A stretch of DNA of 64,000 bases from Akkermansiaceae bacterium UBA2381 (GTDB taxonomy: Bacteria > Verrucomicrobiota > Verrucomicrobiia > Verrucomicrobiales > DEV007). Positions 43,838 to 51,434 of this stretch are shown piece after piece. The stretch is from positions 138,014-202,013 of the forward strand of contig DDSV01000036.1 of NCBI GenBank assembly GCA_002344215.1. The letters run 5' to 3'. The notes beneath the pieces were generated by a model, which was given only the letters and a program-made list of their open reading frames with translations, was not told the origin of the DNA and searched no databases. The number at the start of each line of letters is the position of its first letter. The first letter of the stretch is position 1. A program made the translations under genes and the position numbers.

Positions 43838-43965
43838 ATCAGATCTGAAGGTGCTCCGCACCGGGTGCGTTACGTTAGCGGGAAGCGTGCTCGGGGGGAA
43901 AGGAAAAATATCGCCGGAACACGTGAGGCTTGCTAAGCCTCCGTCCTATCTGTTCAAATACGACG

Positions 43966-44847
43966 ATGAACGTTCGACCGCTTCTCTCCATTGTGCTTGG
44001 CATTGCCTTGTCTGGATGCAAACCGGCGCTGCGACGCGAGCTTGCCGGGGAGCCGGACGTGCCTGAAGCGCCTGTTCTCTTGGAACATCCGGCGGAGGCG
44101 TCGGCTCCGCAGATCCCGCCGGCCAAAGCGCCCCAGTTTCCGGTGCGACGAACGCTTTATAATCCGCGTGGTAAAGCAATCGAGGGTGAAGTGTTGGCAA
44201 AAGACGGGGAAAGGATTGCATTTCTGCGAGACGCGGACGGAGGGAGATTCTTGATCGAAATTTATCAGTTGAGTATCGACGACCAGCTCTTTCTCGGAAA
44301 CCTGGAAGATGAAGGTTTGGAGATCATTCAGGCAATTGCGGCCGAAAGTGAAAGTACCGGAGCGACGGGTAAGGTTGCAAAGAACGAAGGGTCATCAAAT
44401 CGGCCGCTAATTGAGCGGGAGATCCAGTGGCATGAGAACCTCGAAACCGCCTTGCAGGCGAGTCTTCAATCAGGTCGGAACCTAATGGTAGTTGTTACAG
44501 GAGATATCGATATCAACCCGGCTGAACTTCAGGTTGATCTCTTCAGCGAGTCATCAAAACAGAGTTCCGAGAGCCTTATTCGTACGGTGCTAAAAGACAC
44601 TTCCTTCCTGGGATTTGTGAATGAGAACTTCGAAGCGGTTCATCTGAGCTACCTCTATTCGAACAAATTTACCCAGGAACAATATGAGGAGGTGATTGAT
44701 ATGGCTCAGATGTGGGAGATGAAAACTTTTCCCACTATATTGTTCATCAATTCTGAAAAAACCGAGGTGGGCCGCATCGTGGGTTACGATCGCCGTGGCC
44801 CCAATTTGCTTCGGGAAAGGATTGAGTCTCTGTTGAAGATTGAGTGA
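43966..44847 (+). CDS. Lipoprotein with SHD1-like and thioredoxin-like domains
   Basis: 293 residues from ATG 43966; an upstream in-frame start at 43930 precedes the signal peptide. The signal ends in L-S-G-C (lipobox). An SHD1-like module is at about 60-115 (RRTLYNPRGKAIEGEVL...YQLSIDDQLFLG). The C-terminal 130 residues look like a thioredoxin fold (NLMVVVTGDIDIN, FPTILFINSEKTEVGRIVGYD) but lack a C-x-x-C. It may be a periplasmic scaffold or a redox-inactive Trx. It immediately precedes the ribosomal protein genes on the same strand (110 bases), where infC would normally be. Confidence 0.62.
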   Translation: MNVRPLLSIVLGIALSGCKPALRRELAGEPDVPEAPVLLEHPAEASAPQIPPAKAPQFPVRRTLYNPRGKAIEGEVLAKDGERIAFLRDADGGRFLIEIYQLSIDDQLFLGNLEDEGLEIIQAIAAESESTGATGKVAKNEGSSNRPLIEREIQWHENLETALQASLQSGRNLMVVVTGDIDINPAELQVDLFSESSKQSSESLIRTVLKDTSFLGFVNENFEAVHLSYLYSNKFTQEQYEEVIDMAQMWEMKTFPTILFINSEKTEVGRIVGYDRRGPNLLRERIESLLKIE

Positions 44848-44957
44848 GGGGTGAGTGTGGCGATCCAGCGGAAGGATCCTGTTCCGGGGATGAGTTGAGA
44901 ATTTCTCCCGCCAAAAACCGTTGCAAAATTTTTATTCGGACTTAGAGTTGGCCCGCT

Positions 44958-45173
44958 ATGGCAAGAGTCGCTGGAAAAGCCAAAACACGAAAAGGGGTCG
45001 CCAAAAGATTTAAGGTGACCGGCAGTGGTAGGATTTTGCGTCGGAAACAGGGAAAAAGACACCTGAACCGCCGCAAAAATTCCAAGCGTCTTCGCCGTCT
45101 CGGACAGTCCGCATTGGTCTCTCCGGCAGATGAGAAGAACGTGAAGATGAACATGCCTTTCTGCGGCAAATAA
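44958..45173 (+). CDS. rpmI: 50S ribosomal protein bL35
   Basis: 71 residues, strongly basic. The conserved body KTRKGVAKRFKVTGSG and RRKQGKRHLNRRKNSKRLRRL matches bL35. It binds 23S rRNA in the large subunit. In most bacteria infC precedes it; here a lipoprotein gene does. Confidence 0.97.
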   Translation: MARVAGKAKTRKGVAKRFKVTGSGRILRRKQGKRHLNRRKNSKRLRRLGQSALVSPADEKNVKMNMPFCGK

Positions 45174-45199
45174 GTCGCAGTAGGGGCGTTCTACCGCTC

Positions 45200-45283
45200 G
45201 AACCGGAAAATCCGGTTCACAATTGAGCTGACTGGTGGCGCGGCGGAAACGCCTACCGTCACCTGATGAGGAGGTGAGTCAGC
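45200..45283 (+). promoter_or_regulatory. Structured rpmI-rplT intergenic RNA, possible L20 control element
   Basis: An 8-bp hairpin GAACCGGA/TCCGGTTC (45200-45218) is followed by a second structure. There GCTGACT (45227-45233) pairs with AGTCAGC (45277-45283) around inner pairings that include GGCGGAAACGCC. bL20 autoregulates its operon by binding leader mRNA in Firmicutes and enterobacteria. This is a candidate analogue by position and fold only. The rplT ribosome site (AGAGGAAA) lies downstream. Confidence 0.4.
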
Positions 45284-45325
45284 CGGTTGAAATAAAAACA
45301 ACAACCCACTCAGAGGAAATACCAA

Positions 45326-45703
45326 ATGCCACGTGCAACCAACTCGCCTGCAAGCCGCAAGCGCCGCAAACGTATCCTGATGAAGGCCAAAGGCTTTCGC
45401 GGGGGACGTTCCAAGCTGTTTCGTACAGCCAAAGACTCCGTCTACAAGGCCATGCAATGGGCCTACCGTGACCGCAAAGTGCGCAAGCGCACCTTCCGCG
45501 GTCTCTGGATTCAGCGGATCAACGCCGCCGCCAAACTCAATGGAATGACCTACTCCCGTTTTATGGAGGGTCTCAAGGCCGCTGAGATCGAGCTCGACCG
45601 CAAAGTCCTCTCCGACCTCGCGATCACCGATGCCGATGCCTTCAAGGCTCTCGTCGGAAAAGCGGCGGAAGCCCTTGAAAACAAGGCAAAGCAGACCGCC
45701 TGA
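45326..45703 (+). CDS. rplT: 50S ribosomal protein bL20
   Basis: 125 residues. An RNA-binding assembly protein of the large subunit. Conserved segments are RKRILMKAKGFRGGRSKLFRTAK, YRDRKVRKRTFRGLWIQRINAAAK, and GMTYSRFMEGLK. A good Shine-Dalgarno (AGAGGAAA) precedes the ATG. A strong terminator closes the gene at 45736-45772, so pheS is not in this operon here. Confidence 0.98.
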   Translation: MPRATNSPASRKRRKRILMKAKGFRGGRSKLFRTAKDSVYKAMQWAYRDRKVRKRTFRGLWIQRINAAAKLNGMTYSRFMEGLKAAEIELDRKVLSDLAITDADAFKALVGKAAEALENKAKQTA

Positions 45704-45735
45704 TCGGCGGTCTCAACGAAGAATCGACGATTTTG

Positions 45736-45772
45736 AAAACCGGTTTCTTGCTCTGCAAGCGACCGGTTTTTT
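45736..45772 (+). terminator. Rho-independent terminator after rplT
   Basis: A 9-bp perfect outer stem (AAAACCGGT at 45736-45744 with ACCGGTTTT at 45762-45770), an inner CTTGC/GCAAG pair and a run of Ts. It separates rplT from the inserted STAND gene. Confidence 0.9.
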
Positions 45773-45890
45773 CGTTTACGGGTGGGGATGAACTTCACCG
45801 GATTGAGTGAAATCGGGCTGATTTCCCTCTTGGCCCTTTCCTTCGGATTGGTGTAGTTCTTTCGTGCCCGCAGTTTGGGATGCCGCGACC

Positions 45891-48800
45891 ATGAATACAA
45901 AAAGTCTCATTCGCGGAGCCGCTTGGACCACTTGGGTGGGAAGTGTCATTTTTACCAAGGGGGCGACCGCCCCGGTGGCTCCTTTTGTCGAGGCCCTTGC
46001 TGATCGGGCGGACGATCTTTTGTCTAGCATTATTGCGAACTGGGTTTCGGAGGACCTTCGCTCCGAGAACCTCGATCCCGGTTCATTGGATGCGAACGGG
46101 CACCTTGAGAATCTCGTCGTTTTGGCCATTCAGGGTGTTGTCCACAACCTCCCGAAACACGATCCCCGGGCGAAATCTCATGGGAAAACTTGCAAGGACC
46201 TCGGCAAAGCTTTGGGGAAAACATGGCCGACCCTGAACTTGCTGAATCGCCCGGTTCCCGATAGTCATCCGTCTCCGACCGGAGAATCGAGCTCCTGGGT
46301 CTCAGAGACCTTGGCCGATCTCGGTGTGGAAAGGCTGCACCGGATTGTCGTCGCGCATGTCACCGCACCTGCCGAGACAACTGTCTTCTCCGTCGAGGTT
46401 TGGGAGAATATCATCCGTACCGCATGGGCCGGAACGAAGCCACTCGATCCCGATCTTTTGAAGGCCTGCGCGGAGGCCCTGCACCGGCATCTCGGCCACT
46501 ATTTCTACGAAACGACGAAGGCCGCTGCGGGTCGTTTCCCCGAGGCTTACGCGGGTGTCCAGCTCAGCATCCTCGGCGAGCAGACCGAGTTGCTCCGCGA
46601 CCTCCACCAGTTTTCCAACGGATTGGCGCTGTGGCTCGGTGGCCGCTTTGACGAAATCGCCCGGGCGTTCGCACAGCAGACTATGAGCTTTTCCGAGATG
46701 GTCGCGGATCGGACGGAGAGTGTTGAGGTCAGGTCGCGGCTAGCTCAGATCATCGACGAGTTCCACCCTGATCTGCGAAAGGCCTTGGTGGAGATTCGCG
46801 AGGACACCACCGCCATCAAAGATGACACCTCCGCCATCCTCGCCTTCCTGCGGGATCAATCGCTCACCGTGGCGGCGGGTGTTGTGATCCAGTCACCGCG
46901 CCACCTACCCCAGCCAGCGAAGGCGTTGTTTGGTCGACAGGAGGATCTTGATCGTTTGTTGCCGCTCTTCCGCTCTCATCGTCGACTAGCCCTCACCGGG
47001 CCGGGTGGCCTCGGCAAGACCTCCCTCGCTGCGGCCTTGATCGAGCGTTTCGAGCGCGAGGAGGGGACTGCAGCAACGGTGGGCGGCATTTTTTCCCACG
47101 ATTTCTACCGGCATCCCGGCCTCGGCGATTTTGTCGAAGGCATCCTGCGGCAGGCCGGAATCGCCAGTGAAGATCCGGCGCGCCAGCCCGCTCTCGCCGC
47201 CTACGCATTGAGACAGCCGGGCGTTCTTCTCTATCTTGAGGGAGCTGAGAAGCTCGACGTTATCGCCGAACTCCTCGAGTTTCTCGACGATTCCACCCGC
47301 CTCCTCGTCACAACCCGCGATCCCCGGCAGGCCGAGGGCATGGAGGCCTATCCCGTTGAACCCATCTCCGAGGAGGAGGCGGCGCGGGCCATCCACTGGC
47401 ACGCCGCGCACCGTCCTCGTTCGCAGCGTGCCGGGCCGTGGCCACATGGGAAGGATCTGCCCGGATGGCGCGACCTCGCGAGGGACCTCGGTGGGCATCC
47501 GCTCGCCTGCGTCATTGCCGGAGATCATTGCGGGCGCTTCACCTTAGCGCCTCACGCCCTTTACGACCAATTGCGCGAGCGAGGGCTGCAAATCCTGAAC
47601 TCTGGCGACGATAGCAAACACAATCTCGACGTGCTGTTCCGCCAGAGCGCCGAAGCGATCCGTGGACTCTCCCCCGGCGACCCCAGCCCGGCGCTGATGG
47701 CCTGGCTCTTACTCTGCCTCGGCGGCACAAATCCCACCCCCACAAGCATCCTCGAAGCTTTCGGCCTAGTGTCGGTCGAGGAGTCTATGCGTCCGCTTCT
47801 GGATTTGGAGCTGGCTTGGAGCATCGAGGTCGCGGCGGAGCGGGACGGAGTGATGGAGATCGGCTACGCCCTCAGCCATGCCTTGCTCGGGGAGTGGGGT
47901 CGCCGCGGGTTGGCCGAGTTTGGATGCGGGGTGGAGGTGCTGTTGGTGTCGGCGATGAGATGGGGCCTGGCTTTTTTCGATGCCGTAGAGATTAGTGCTA
48001 GGGTCCCAGGTGGATGGGACCGATACATCGTAATCTTGCCGCTTGCTGAAAGTTTGCTTAAGGAAGTTGAGAGCATCAATGGTATCCCAACAGATATTCT
48101 TGAGTTGTTCTACTACCTTCCTGGTCTAATGGGACTACATCATGCGCGCTACCTTTCGGCGGAGCCCCATTATCGTCGTTGCGTTGATGCGGTAGAGCGT
48201 TTGGACGGTCAGGACTCCGCCAGCTTGGCGCGGGCGTTGAGCAATTTGGCAACTTTGCTGCAAACTACAAACCGATTGGCGGAGGCAGAGCCACTAATGA
48301 TGCGCGCACTAACAATCACTGAAGTTTGTTACGGGAAAAACCACCCCATCGTAGCGATTTGTCTGAATAATCTCGCAACAATGCTGCAAGCGACGAATCG
48401 GCTGGCTGAGGCTGAGTCTCTATTGAGACGCTCGTTGGCCATAGCGGAGGCAAACTACGGAGCGAGCCACGCAGAGGTGGCAGTTCCCCTGAGCAACCTT
48501 GCGCAATTGTTGCAAAGCGGGAACCGTACGGACGAGGCCGAGACACTCATGCGGCGTGCACTCGCCATCGACGGGGAGACCCATGGAGCAAATCATCCGA
48601 ACGTAGCGATTCGCCTCGGCAATCTGGCAACCTTGCTGCAAGCGACGAACCGATTGCCTGAAGCAGAGCGACTAATGAGGTGGGCCCTCGCCATCGCTGA
48701 GGCAAACTTCGGGCCAGACCATCCAGCCGTGGCGATCAACCTGAGCAATCTTGGTAGCTTGCTGCAAGAAACGAACCGACTAACGGAAGCCGAGGCACTG

Positions 48801-49613
48801 GCGCGTCGTGCATTGGCGATTCATGAAGCTACCGAAGGGGTCGACCATCCAAATGTAGCGAGAAGTCTGGGTAATCTTGGGGGCTTACTGCAAGCCACAA
48901 ATCGGTTGACTGAAGCAGAGCCGCTGTTCCGGCGTGCGCTGGCGATCAGCGAGAGCAGTTATGGCTCGAACCATCCAGAAGTCGCGAGAGACTTGGCCAA
49001 TCTTGCAGGCATTCTTGGCAAAACGAGCCGTCACGTTGCGGCTGAACCCCTGATTAAGCGCTCACTCTCGATAATCGAAGCCAGCTATGGAGGGAGTCAT
49101 CCAGAGGTGGCAAATTGTCTGAGCAATCTTGCGAGCTTGCTGCTCGCTACCAACCGGGAGTCTGAGGCAGAGCCCATGTTTACGCGCGCGTTGGCTATTG
49201 ATGAAGGATCCTTCGGGATCAACCACCCGAGAGTGGCGAGATCTCTTGGCAATCTCGCGTCAATTTTGTATTCGATGAGGCGTATGGCCGAGGCCGAGCC
49301 GTTGCTCAGGCGTGCTCTCTCCATCGACGAGGCAACCTATGGGGCGAACCACCCGGATGTCGCGAGAGATCTGAACAATCTGGCGAGCTTGCTGCAGGCG
49401 ACGAATCGTCCGGAGGAAGCAGAGCTGTTGATGCGAAGACAATTGGGAATTATTCTCGACTTTACTCGCGCGACGGGTCATCAGCACCCGCATCTGGATT
49501 CCGCCATCGCCAACTACGTCCAGTTACTCGTATCAATCGGCCGCAGCGAAGCCGAGATCCAAGCAATTCTGCTGGAACTGGAACCAGAGTTCGTCCCGGA
49601 TTCCCTCGACTGA
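45891..49613 (+). CDS. STAND NTPase (NB-ARC-like) with TPR array
   Basis: 1240 residues from ATG 45891; a GTG at 45864 is an alternative. The N-terminal ~350 residues match no domain I know and end in a heptad-like helix (REDTTAIKDDTSAILAFL). The NTPase follows: P-loop GPGGLGKT (370-377), a Walker-B-like VLLYLEG (445-451, Glu replacing the usual Asp), TTR sensor (474-476) and GGHPLA (534-539, the GxP motif). A winged-helix/linker occupies about 590-770. From 778 there are nine exact 42-residue TPR repeats of the consensus NLA-x-LLQATNRL-x-EAE, then a 45-residue tenth and a degenerate one. Such STAND proteins sense ligands with the repeats and oligomerise to activate an effector, often in antiviral defence. 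It lies between rplT and a TA pair. Confidence 0.85.
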   Translation: MNTKSLIRGAAWTTWVGSVIFTKGATAPVAPFVEALADRADDLLSSIIANWVSEDLRSENLDPGSLDANGHLENLVVLAIQGVVHNLPKHDPRAKSHGKTCKDLGKALGKTWPTLNLLNRPVPDSHPSPTGESSSWVSETLADLGVERLHRIVVAHVTAPAETTVFSVEVWENIIRTAWAGTKPLDPDLLKACAEALHRHLGHYFYETTKAAAGRFPEAYAGVQLSILGEQTELLRDLHQFSNGLALWLGGRFDEIARAFAQQTMSFSEMVADRTESVEVRSRLAQIIDEFHPDLRKALVEIREDTTAIKDDTSAILAFLRDQSLTVAAGVVIQSPRHLPQPAKALFGRQEDLDRLLPLFRSHRRLALTGPGGLGKTSLAAALIERFEREEGTAATVGGIFSHDFYRHPGLGDFVEGILRQAGIASEDPARQPALAAYALRQPGVLLYLEGAEKLDVIAELLEFLDDSTRLLVTTRDPRQAEGMEAYPVEPISEEEAARAIHWHAAHRPRSQRAGPWPHGKDLPGWRDLARDLGGHPLACVIAGDHCGRFTLAPHALYDQLRERGLQILNSGDDSKHNLDVLFRQSAEAIRGLSPGDPSPALMAWLLLCLGGTNPTPTSILEAFGLVSVEESMRPLLDLELAWSIEVAAERDGVMEIGYALSHALLGEWGRRGLAEFGCGVEVLLVSAMRWGLAFFDAVEISARVPGGWDRYIVILPLAESLLKEVESINGIPTDILELFYYLPGLMGLHHARYLSAEPHYRRCVDAVERLDGQDSASLARALSNLATLLQTTNRLAEAEPLMMRALTITEVCYGKNHPIVAICLNNLATMLQATNRLAEAESLLRRSLAIAEANYGASHAEVAVPLSNLAQLLQSGNRTDEAETLMRRALAIDGETHGANHPNVAIRLGNLATLLQATNRLPEAERLMRWALAIAEANFGPDHPAVAINLSNLGSLLQETNRLTEAEALARRALAIHEATEGVDHPNVARSLGNLGGLLQATNRLTEAEPLFRRALAISESSYGSNHPEVARDLANLAGILGKTSRHVAAEPLIKRSLSIIEASYGGSHPEVANCLSNLASLLLATNRESEAEPMFTRALAIDEGSFGINHPRVARSLGNLASILYSMRRMAEAEPLLRRALSIDEATYGANHPDVARDLNNLASLLQATNRPEEAELLMRRQLGIILDFTRATGHQHPHLDSAIANYVQLLVSIGRSEAEIQAILLELEPEFVPDSLD
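48222..49355 (+). repeat. Nine tandem 126-bp TPR-coding repeats
   Basis: The frame repeats exactly every 126 bases nine times, each unit coding NHPxVAxxLxNLAxLLQATNRLxEAEPL-type residues. Words such as CTGCAAGCGACGAA recur almost unchanged between units. The repeats are within the STAND gene and not intergenic. Confidence 0.9.
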
Positions 49614-49674
49614 GACCTGACTACCCGACCACGCGAACATTGACGCTAGCTCGGAACAACTGTAAGCTCCCCTC

Positions 49675-49899
49675 ATGATCGTCGAACAACTTCCCGAGGT
49701 TCAAAAGTTGTCCCCAGAAATGAAGCTGGCGCTGGCGGCGGAGCTTTTTGAGGAGGCGGCGGACTGGAGTTCAGAAGATGCCGATCCTGAGTTATTGGCC
49801 ATTCTAAATGAACGCCTTGTCGAATATCGGGCGAACCAAGGGGCTTCTTCGCCCTGGTCTGAAGTGAAAGCGAGAATTCTCCGCGGCCGTGACTCCTGA
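49675..49899 (+). CDS. Addiction-module antitoxin (TIGR02574-like)
   Basis: 74 residues, acidic. It opens with LPEVQKLSPEMKLALAAELFEEA, close to the short antitoxins of the 'addiction module component' family that partner RelE/ParE toxins. A central segment (DPELLAILNERLVEYRANQG) ends before an SPWSEVKARILRG tail, the W-x-E-V-K-x-R motif typical of the group. It overlaps the toxin start by 11 bases. A weak TTGACG (49640-49645) upstream could be a -35 element. Confidence 0.75.
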   Translation: MIVEQLPEVQKLSPEMKLALAAELFEEAADWSSEDADPELLAILNERLVEYRANQGASSPWSEVKARILRGRDS

Positions 49900-50215
49900 A
49901 CCCATCTGGACGGCTCGCGCCGAGGCCGACCTGATTTTTGTTTTTTCGTGCCTCGAGGAGGTCGGGGAAGGATCGGGGGTCGTGCTCCTCGAAATGATTG
50001 ACTCGTCTTTGCGCCTCCTGCGAGTCATGCCCGAAATGGCACCACTCTGGGCCGAACCTTATCGCAGGTTGGTGTTGAAGAATCCCCGTTTTGGCCTTTT
50101 CTACACGCCGGAGACTCGGGGACTCGTGGTCCATGCCGTTTGCGACCTGCGACAGGATCGGGAAACGATCCTGAGGCACTTACGACTTCCCCTTGAAAAG
50201 CCCCGCCCCGACTAG
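49889..50215 (+). CDS. RelE/ParE family toxin
   Basis: 108 residues from GTG 49889, overlapping the antitoxin by 11 bases in the normal antitoxin-toxin order. The ParE/RelE pattern is visible: WTARAEADLIFVFSCLEE near the start, LLRVMPEMAPLWAEPYRRLVLKNPRFGLFYTPE in the centre, and a C-terminal VVHAVCDLRQDRETILRHL. Toxins of this fold inhibit translation or gyrase. The catalytic residues are not conserved enough to choose. It ends 42 bases before pheS. Confidence 0.78.
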   Translation: MTPEPIWTARAEADLIFVFSCLEEVGEGSGVVLLEMIDSSLRLLRVMPEMAPLWAEPYRRLVLKNPRFGLFYTPETRGLVVHAVCDLRQDRETILRHLRLPLEKPRPD

Positions 50216-50257
50216 ACCCTCTCAGGTCACCGACCCAACCCTCTCAGATCTTTTGCC

Positions 50258-51277
50258 ATGTTAGCCGAGCTCGACACGATCCAGACCGAAGCCCTCGCCG
50301 CAATAAGCGGAATTGCGGATGAAACGGCCCTTGAGGACGTCCGTGTGGGTTTTCTCGGGAAAAAGGGCAAGCTCACCATCGCCAGTGCGGGAATGAGGGA
50401 TGTGCCAGCCGACTTGAAAAAGGATGTGGGGCAAAAGCTGAACGAGGTTCGCACGGCGATTACCTCGGCCCTCGACGAAAAATCAGCGGCCTTTATCGCC
50501 CGCAAGGATGCCGCGGCCTTTGCCTCGATTGATCCGACTCTGCCCGCCCGGCCTCTGCCGAAGGGTGGGCTGCATCCGCTCACTCATGTCCTCGACGAGG
50601 CCGTCCGCATCCTTCGTCGCATGGGTTTTGCCCTCGCCGAGGGACCCGAGATCGAGACGGAGTGGCATTGTTTTGACGCGCTCAACACCCCGGCCGACCA
50701 TCCGGCCCGGAATGAGACGGACACCTTTTACTTTGAAAACGGCAAACTCCTGCGGACCCACACCTCTTCGGTGCAGATCCGGACGATGGAGAAGGAACTG
50801 CCGCCGGTGCGCATCATTGCTCCCGGCAGCGCCTTCCGGCGAGATGAGATCGATGCGACCCACCTCAGCGCTTTCCACCAGCTCGAGGGCCTCTATGTCG
50901 ATCAGGGGGTGACTCTCGCCGACCTCAAGGGAACACTCGAGTATTTCTTCCGCGAGATTTTCGGATCAAAAACCGAGGTGAGGTTCCGGCCCCACTTTTT
51001 CCCCTTCACTGAACCCAGTTTTGAGGTGGATCTCAAGCTCCACGCCGCCGGACGTGCCGCCAAATGGATTGAAATCGCCGGTTGCGGGATGGTTGACCCG
51101 GCCGTGTTCACCGAAGTGGGTAAAAAGCGCGGAGACGCCGCCTACGATCCTTCGGCCATTACCGGCTTCGCTTTCGGGATGGGACTCGATCGACTGGCGA
51201 TGATCATGTACGGCATTCCGGACTTGAGGCTGTTGATTGAGAATGATGTGCGGTTTTTGGAGCAGTTTAGAGGATAG
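50258..51277 (+). CDS. pheS: Phenylalanine--tRNA ligase alpha subunit
   Basis: 339 residues. Catalytic subunit of the heterotetrameric class II synthetase. An N-terminal coiled coil (about 1-80) precedes the core: HPLTHVLDEAVRILRRMGF, motif 2 in FRRDEIDATHLSAFHQLEG, FRPHFFPFTEPS, and motif 3 GMGLDRLAMI. It contains all standard blocks at usual length. The TA and STAND genes separate it from rplT. Confidence 0.98.
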   Translation: MLAELDTIQTEALAAISGIADETALEDVRVGFLGKKGKLTIASAGMRDVPADLKKDVGQKLNEVRTAITSALDEKSAAFIARKDAAAFASIDPTLPARPLPKGGLHPLTHVLDEAVRILRRMGFALAEGPEIETEWHCFDALNTPADHPARNETDTFYFENGKLLRTHTSSVQIRTMEKELPPVRIIAPGSAFRRDEIDATHLSAFHQLEGLYVDQGVTLADLKGTLEYFFREIFGSKTEVRFRPHFFPFTEPSFEVDLKLHAAGRAAKWIEIAGCGMVDPAVFTEVGKKRGDAAYDPSAITGFAFGMGLDRLAMIMYGIPDLRLLIENDVRFLEQFRG

Positions 51278-51340
51278 CTGTTTAGCTGATTCTTCGAATT
51301 GATTTGGACCACGAATGAACACGAATTTTCACGAATGTGC
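51277..51340. repeat. Short periodic intergenic words between pheS and pheT
   Basis: GCTGTTTAGCT at 51277-51287 recurs exactly at 42752-42762 in another intergenic gap. ACGAAT repeats three times at a strict 10-base period (51311, 51321, 51331). There is no gene in this 157-base gap and no terminator was seen. Confidence 0.5.
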
Positions 51341-51434
51341 TGATGCATGGATCGTAAAGCCCTCCTGAAACCGTCCTGACCTTTCACCTTCCCTCTTTCA
51401 CACCTTTTACCGGGCTTCCGGCCCGCTCCCTCCC

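Noticed and set aside
48222..49490. Possible CRISPR or tandem-repeat array
   Set aside because: The 126-base units are in-frame TPR-coding repeats without spacer-like unique segments.
50216..50257. T-box or other leader before pheS
   Set aside because: The gap is only 42 bases, too short for a T-box. It holds a duplicated ACCCTCTCAG word but no stem with antiterminator.
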